A stretch of DNA of 64,000 nt. It comes from Nocardia sp. BMG51109 (GTDB lineage: Bacteria; Actinomycetota; Actinomycetes; Mycobacteriales; Mycobacteriaceae). Location: NCBI RefSeq assembly GCF_000526215.1, contig NZ_JAFQ01000004.1:5332001-5396000 (forward strand), written 5' to 3'. The notes beneath the pieces were generated by a model. That model saw only the letters and a list, made by a program, of their open reading frames with translations. It had not been told where the DNA came from and did not search any database. Positions 61,778 through 64,000 of this stretch are shown here, piece after piece; the first letter of the stretch is position 1, and the number at the start of each line of letters is the position of its first letter. Position numbers and translations under genes: made by a program.

Positions 61778-62782
61778 TCACAAACCGGAGTACTCCGCGT
61801 GGATGTCGCCGCCGAACAGTCTCCAGTAGAAGGCGTTCATCTTCGCGGCGGTAGGTGCATGCCGGGTGAGGATCGCGGCCACCGTCGGCGGAACGTCATC
61901 CGGGACGCGGCCGGCGGCGCATTCGAGCACGTACTCGTTGCGGGCGGCCGGGCCGCGGCCGGCGGGCATCGGTACCCCGCAGACGTCGGTCACCAGCCAG
62001 TTGACCAGTCGCATGGCGGCGTAGCCTGCGTCATGAGTGGCGTGGCGCTCGGCGAAATCGCGCTCAGCGGGCGACAAGTCGAAATGTGGCGATGTGGCGA
62101 GCCCGAAGTCGCTGAGATAGATCCGGTGTCCGTCGGTGCGCATGTTGCCGAAGTGCCCGTCCATGTGCAGCAGGTCCCGCTGGCGCAGGAACGTCACGAT
62201 CTCTGAAAGCTGCCGCTCGACTGCGGCGGCCTTGGCGGCCGGGTTCTCGCGCAGCCAGTCCGCTATCGGGTGCGGGATGTATTCGCAGAACAGCACGAGG
62301 CTGCACGGTGCGGCGGCCAGCGCTTCGAGACGGGCCCGCACCGCCGGGCAGCCGCCCTGGGCGGTGACCACCATGTCGATGTCGGCGTGTTCGGCCGCGA
62401 TCGGCGAGCGGCCGGGTAGCACCCGCCAGTGGTAGAGCACCGGGAACGACTGCGTCTCACCGGCCAGGACGGCGTCGGTGACGAGGCCGTTCGCGGCCAG
62501 CTCCCGCCACGCGGTGAAGCTGGGACCGCCGATGCCGTACTGGCAGAACATCGGCAGGTCGAACAGGTTCGCTGTGGAACCCGGGTTCGCGAGCTCCCGA
62601 TCGGTCAGCGGGATGCGCTTGGCGAATACCGGCACGCCGTCGACGTCGATGACCGCCGTCCCGCCGCCCACACCCACGTTGGTTACCCGGCCGGTGGCCA
62701 CGAGCGCAGCGAGCTCGATGTCGCTGTGGGAAGCCAGCAAGGCCGAGAGTCTTCGGTGGCGAGCGGTCCTGGAAGCTGTCAC
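61778..62782 (-). CDS. Protein-kinase-fold family protein
   Basis: 334 residues from the GTG at 62782; an ATG at 62866 would add 28 residues, but related proteins as I recall begin near TASRTARHRRLSALL. The glycine-rich part is VGVGGGTAVIDVDGVPVFAKRIPL, with the ATP-binding lysine in FAKRI. The catalytic loop is LLHMDGHFGNM (HxDxxxxN) and the metal-binding DFG is in YLSDFGLAT. This places it between Ser/Thr kinases and aminoglycoside-type phosphotransferases. The target is unknown. No ribosome site supports either start. Confidence 0.85.
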   Translation of the reverse strand: MTASRTARHRRLSALLASHSDIELAALVATGRVTNVGVGGGTAVIDVDGVPVFAKRIPLTDRELANPGSTANLFDLPMFCQYGIGGPSFTAWRELAANGLVTDAVLAGETQSFPVLYHWRVLPGRSPIAAEHADIDMVVTAQGGCPAVRARLEALAAAPCSLVLFCEYIPHPIADWLRENPAAKAAAVERQLSEIVTFLRQRDLLHMDGHFGNMRTDGHRIYLSDFGLATSPHFDLSPAERDFAERHATHDAGYAAMRLVNWLVTDVCGVPMPAGRGPAARNEYVLECAAGRVPDDVPPTVAAILTRHAPTAAKMNAFYWRLFGGDIHAEYSGL

Positions 62783-62980
62783 CGCGCGAGTCTGCCACGG
62801 ACCGGACTGTTGACCGGTTGCGGTGTCGAGGCCGAGGAAGCTGCCGCGACCGCTCTGCGAGGACACGCACGTCTTGGTGCGTAGTTACACGAGTATTGGG
62901 GAGGGCGCGAACCGTATGAAAGTAGGCGCGGTCGCCGCCCGCCTTCGGCCTCTTGCGTTTCGGGCCCGGCGGGCCGGTTG

Positions 62981-64000
62981 TCAGGATGCCGCCATCAGCC
63001 TGGCGGCGTTGGCGGTGGCGTCGTCGGGGGCCTCGTTGGCGGTGAGTTCGGCGTGGACTCGATTGTGGTAGCGGGTGAGTTCGGCGGTCTTGGTTTCCTC
63101 GGTCCAGCCGAGGTAGGGGGCCACGAGGTCGGCTATCGCTTCGGCGGCGGTGCGGCCTCGGTCGGTGTATTCGATGGAGATTCGGGTGCGGCGGGTGAGG
63201 ATGTCGTCCAGGTGGAGGGCGCCCTCGTGGGTGACGGCGTAGACCGCTTCCACGGCGAGGTAGTCGGCGGCGCCGGGGAGAGGCAGACCGAGTTCCGGTG
63301 CGGCGTAGATCATTCCGAGGAGCTCCGTCGTCAGGGATCCGTAGCGCTCCAGCAGGTGGGAGATCGTTTCGGCGGACAGTCCGGCTCGCCGGGCTACGCC
63401 CTCGCGGTCGCGGAGCAGTTCATGGTAGCCGACCGCGCCGACGATCGGCAGGCTCTCGGTGATCGACGGTGCGACCGCCTGCCCGAAGCCCGTCACCGCG
63501 GCGTCCACCACGTCGGCGGCCATCACGCGGTAGGTGGTGTACTTGCCGCCGGCGATCACGAACAGGCCCGGAACCGGTTCGGCCACAGCGTGTTCGCGGG
63601 ACAGCTTCGAGGTGACGCCGGACGCGCCGGACAGCAGCGGGCGCAGGCCCGCGTAGGTGCCGACGATGTCGTCCTCCGAAAGCGGTTCGCGCAGTAGCGC
63701 ATTGACGTGGTCGAGGATGTAGCGGACGTCGGCGGCGGTGGCCACCGGGTGGTTGCGGTCCAGGGACCAGTCGGTGTCGGTGGTGCCGATGATCCAGTGC
63801 TCGCGCCAGGGGATCACGAACAGCACGCTCTTCTCGGTCTTCATGATCAGGCCGGTGTGCAGGTCCAGCCGCTCGCGCGGCACCATGATGTGCACACCCT
63901 TGGACATCCGCACGTGGAACGGGAAGTCCACGCCCGTCAGTGCATTCATCTCGTCGGTCCACACGCCGGTCGCGCTGATCACGCTGCGCGCCCGCACGTC
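62981..64000 (-). CDS. glpD: Glycerol-3-phosphate dehydrogenase, C-terminal part (gene runs off the window)
   Basis: 339 codons of the 3' part are here; the N-terminal FAD domain lies beyond the right edge. Visible features are SVISATGVWTDEMNAL, SKGVHIMVPRERLDL, FVIPWREHWIIGTTDTDW, GTYAGLRPLLSG, then FVIAGGKYTTYRVMAADVVDAA, and the C-terminal helical GlpD domain (LLERYGSLTTELLGMIYAAPELG, THEGALHLDDILTRRTRISIEYTDRG). It oxidises glycerol-3-phosphate to dihydroxyacetone phosphate at the membrane, passing electrons to quinone. No defect visible. Confidence 0.95.
   Translation of the reverse strand, partial: DVRARSVISATGVWTDEMNALTGVDFPFHVRMSKGVHIMVPRERLDLHTGLIMKTEKSVLFVIPWREHWIIGTTDTDWSLDRNHPVATAADVRYILDHVNALLREPLSEDDIVGTYAGLRPLLSGASGVTSKLSREHAVAEPVPGLFVIAGGKYTTYRVMAADVVDAAVTGFGQAVAPSITESLPIVGAVGYHELLRDREGVARRAGLSAETISHLLERYGSLTTELLGMIYAAPELGLPLPGAADYLAVEAVYAVTHEGALHLDDILTRRTRISIEYTDRGRTAAEAIADLVAPYLGWTEETKTAELTRYHNRVHAELTANEAPDDATANAARLMAAS

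Noticed and set aside
62978..63697. 239-codon plus-strand Gly/Val-rich open frame
   Set aside because: Antisense shadow of glpD, whose motifs are intact on the minus strand.

Overview
High-GC actinobacterial chromosome, almost certainly a Nocardia or a close relative in the Nocardiaceae. This rests on three things: the 16S rRNA sequence, which reads like Nocardia and Rhodococcus; the frequent GTG and TTG starts; and a gene order matching the Mycobacterium tuberculosis Rv1688-Rv1713 block from memory (mpg, tyrS, TPR protein, HAD phosphatase, Rv1693-like, tlyA, nadK, recN, steA, mctB/steB, pyrG, NUDIX, xerD, parA, scpA, scpB, rluB, cmk, der). No tRNA gene or CRISPR array was seen.

Layout. 1-5.6 kb: a polytopic membrane protein, a GtrA protein and a Trm112-like protein on the plus strand, then a minus-strand drug-type ABC exporter operon that ends with its own TetR regulator and starts at a strong palindromic operator. 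5.7-7.4 kb: a frameshifted DUF3761 gene, intact mpg, and a badly decayed leuA remnant. 7.6-15.5 kb: a FadR-type regulator, tyrS, and a complete rrn operon (16S-23S-5S) with two promoters, processing stalks and a strong terminator. 15.6-41.9 kb: the conserved block for translation, nucleotide metabolism, DNA repair and chromosome segregation. It is interrupted by small accessory insertions: an ArsR/SRPBCC pair, a ruined AIM24 gene, a PemK-like toxin-antitoxin pair and several tandem repeats. The run parA-scpA-scpB-rluB-cmk-der is one tightly coupled operon ending in a 14-bp-stem terminator.

42-64 kb is accessory: an LLM-class oxidoreductase, a possible Crp-regulated 25-codon ORF, a hydrolase pseudogene, an amidohydrolase, an intact IS5-type element, a TetR/MFS efflux module with three operators, a GGDEF-EAL signalling protein, a methyltransferase, an I42-type protease inhibitor, a large ATPase-LuxR regulator next to a flavin monooxygenase, an ECF41-type sigma factor facing a small DoxX operon, a broken flavin monooxygenase that keeps its promoter, a 2H phosphoesterase, a GrpB-like protein, a kinase-fold protein, and the 3' part of glpD running off the window.

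Recurring themes. Several housekeeping proteins carry long lineage-variable low-complexity additions: Gly/Arg/Asp-rich N-termini on the TPR protein and RluB, an acidic Ala-rich N-terminus on ScpB, and a ten-copy octapeptide repeat at the end of TlyA. Intergenic tandem repeats of 20-180 bp occur at several places. At least five genes are in recognisable stages of decay. Transport modules sit behind clear, textbook-like operators.
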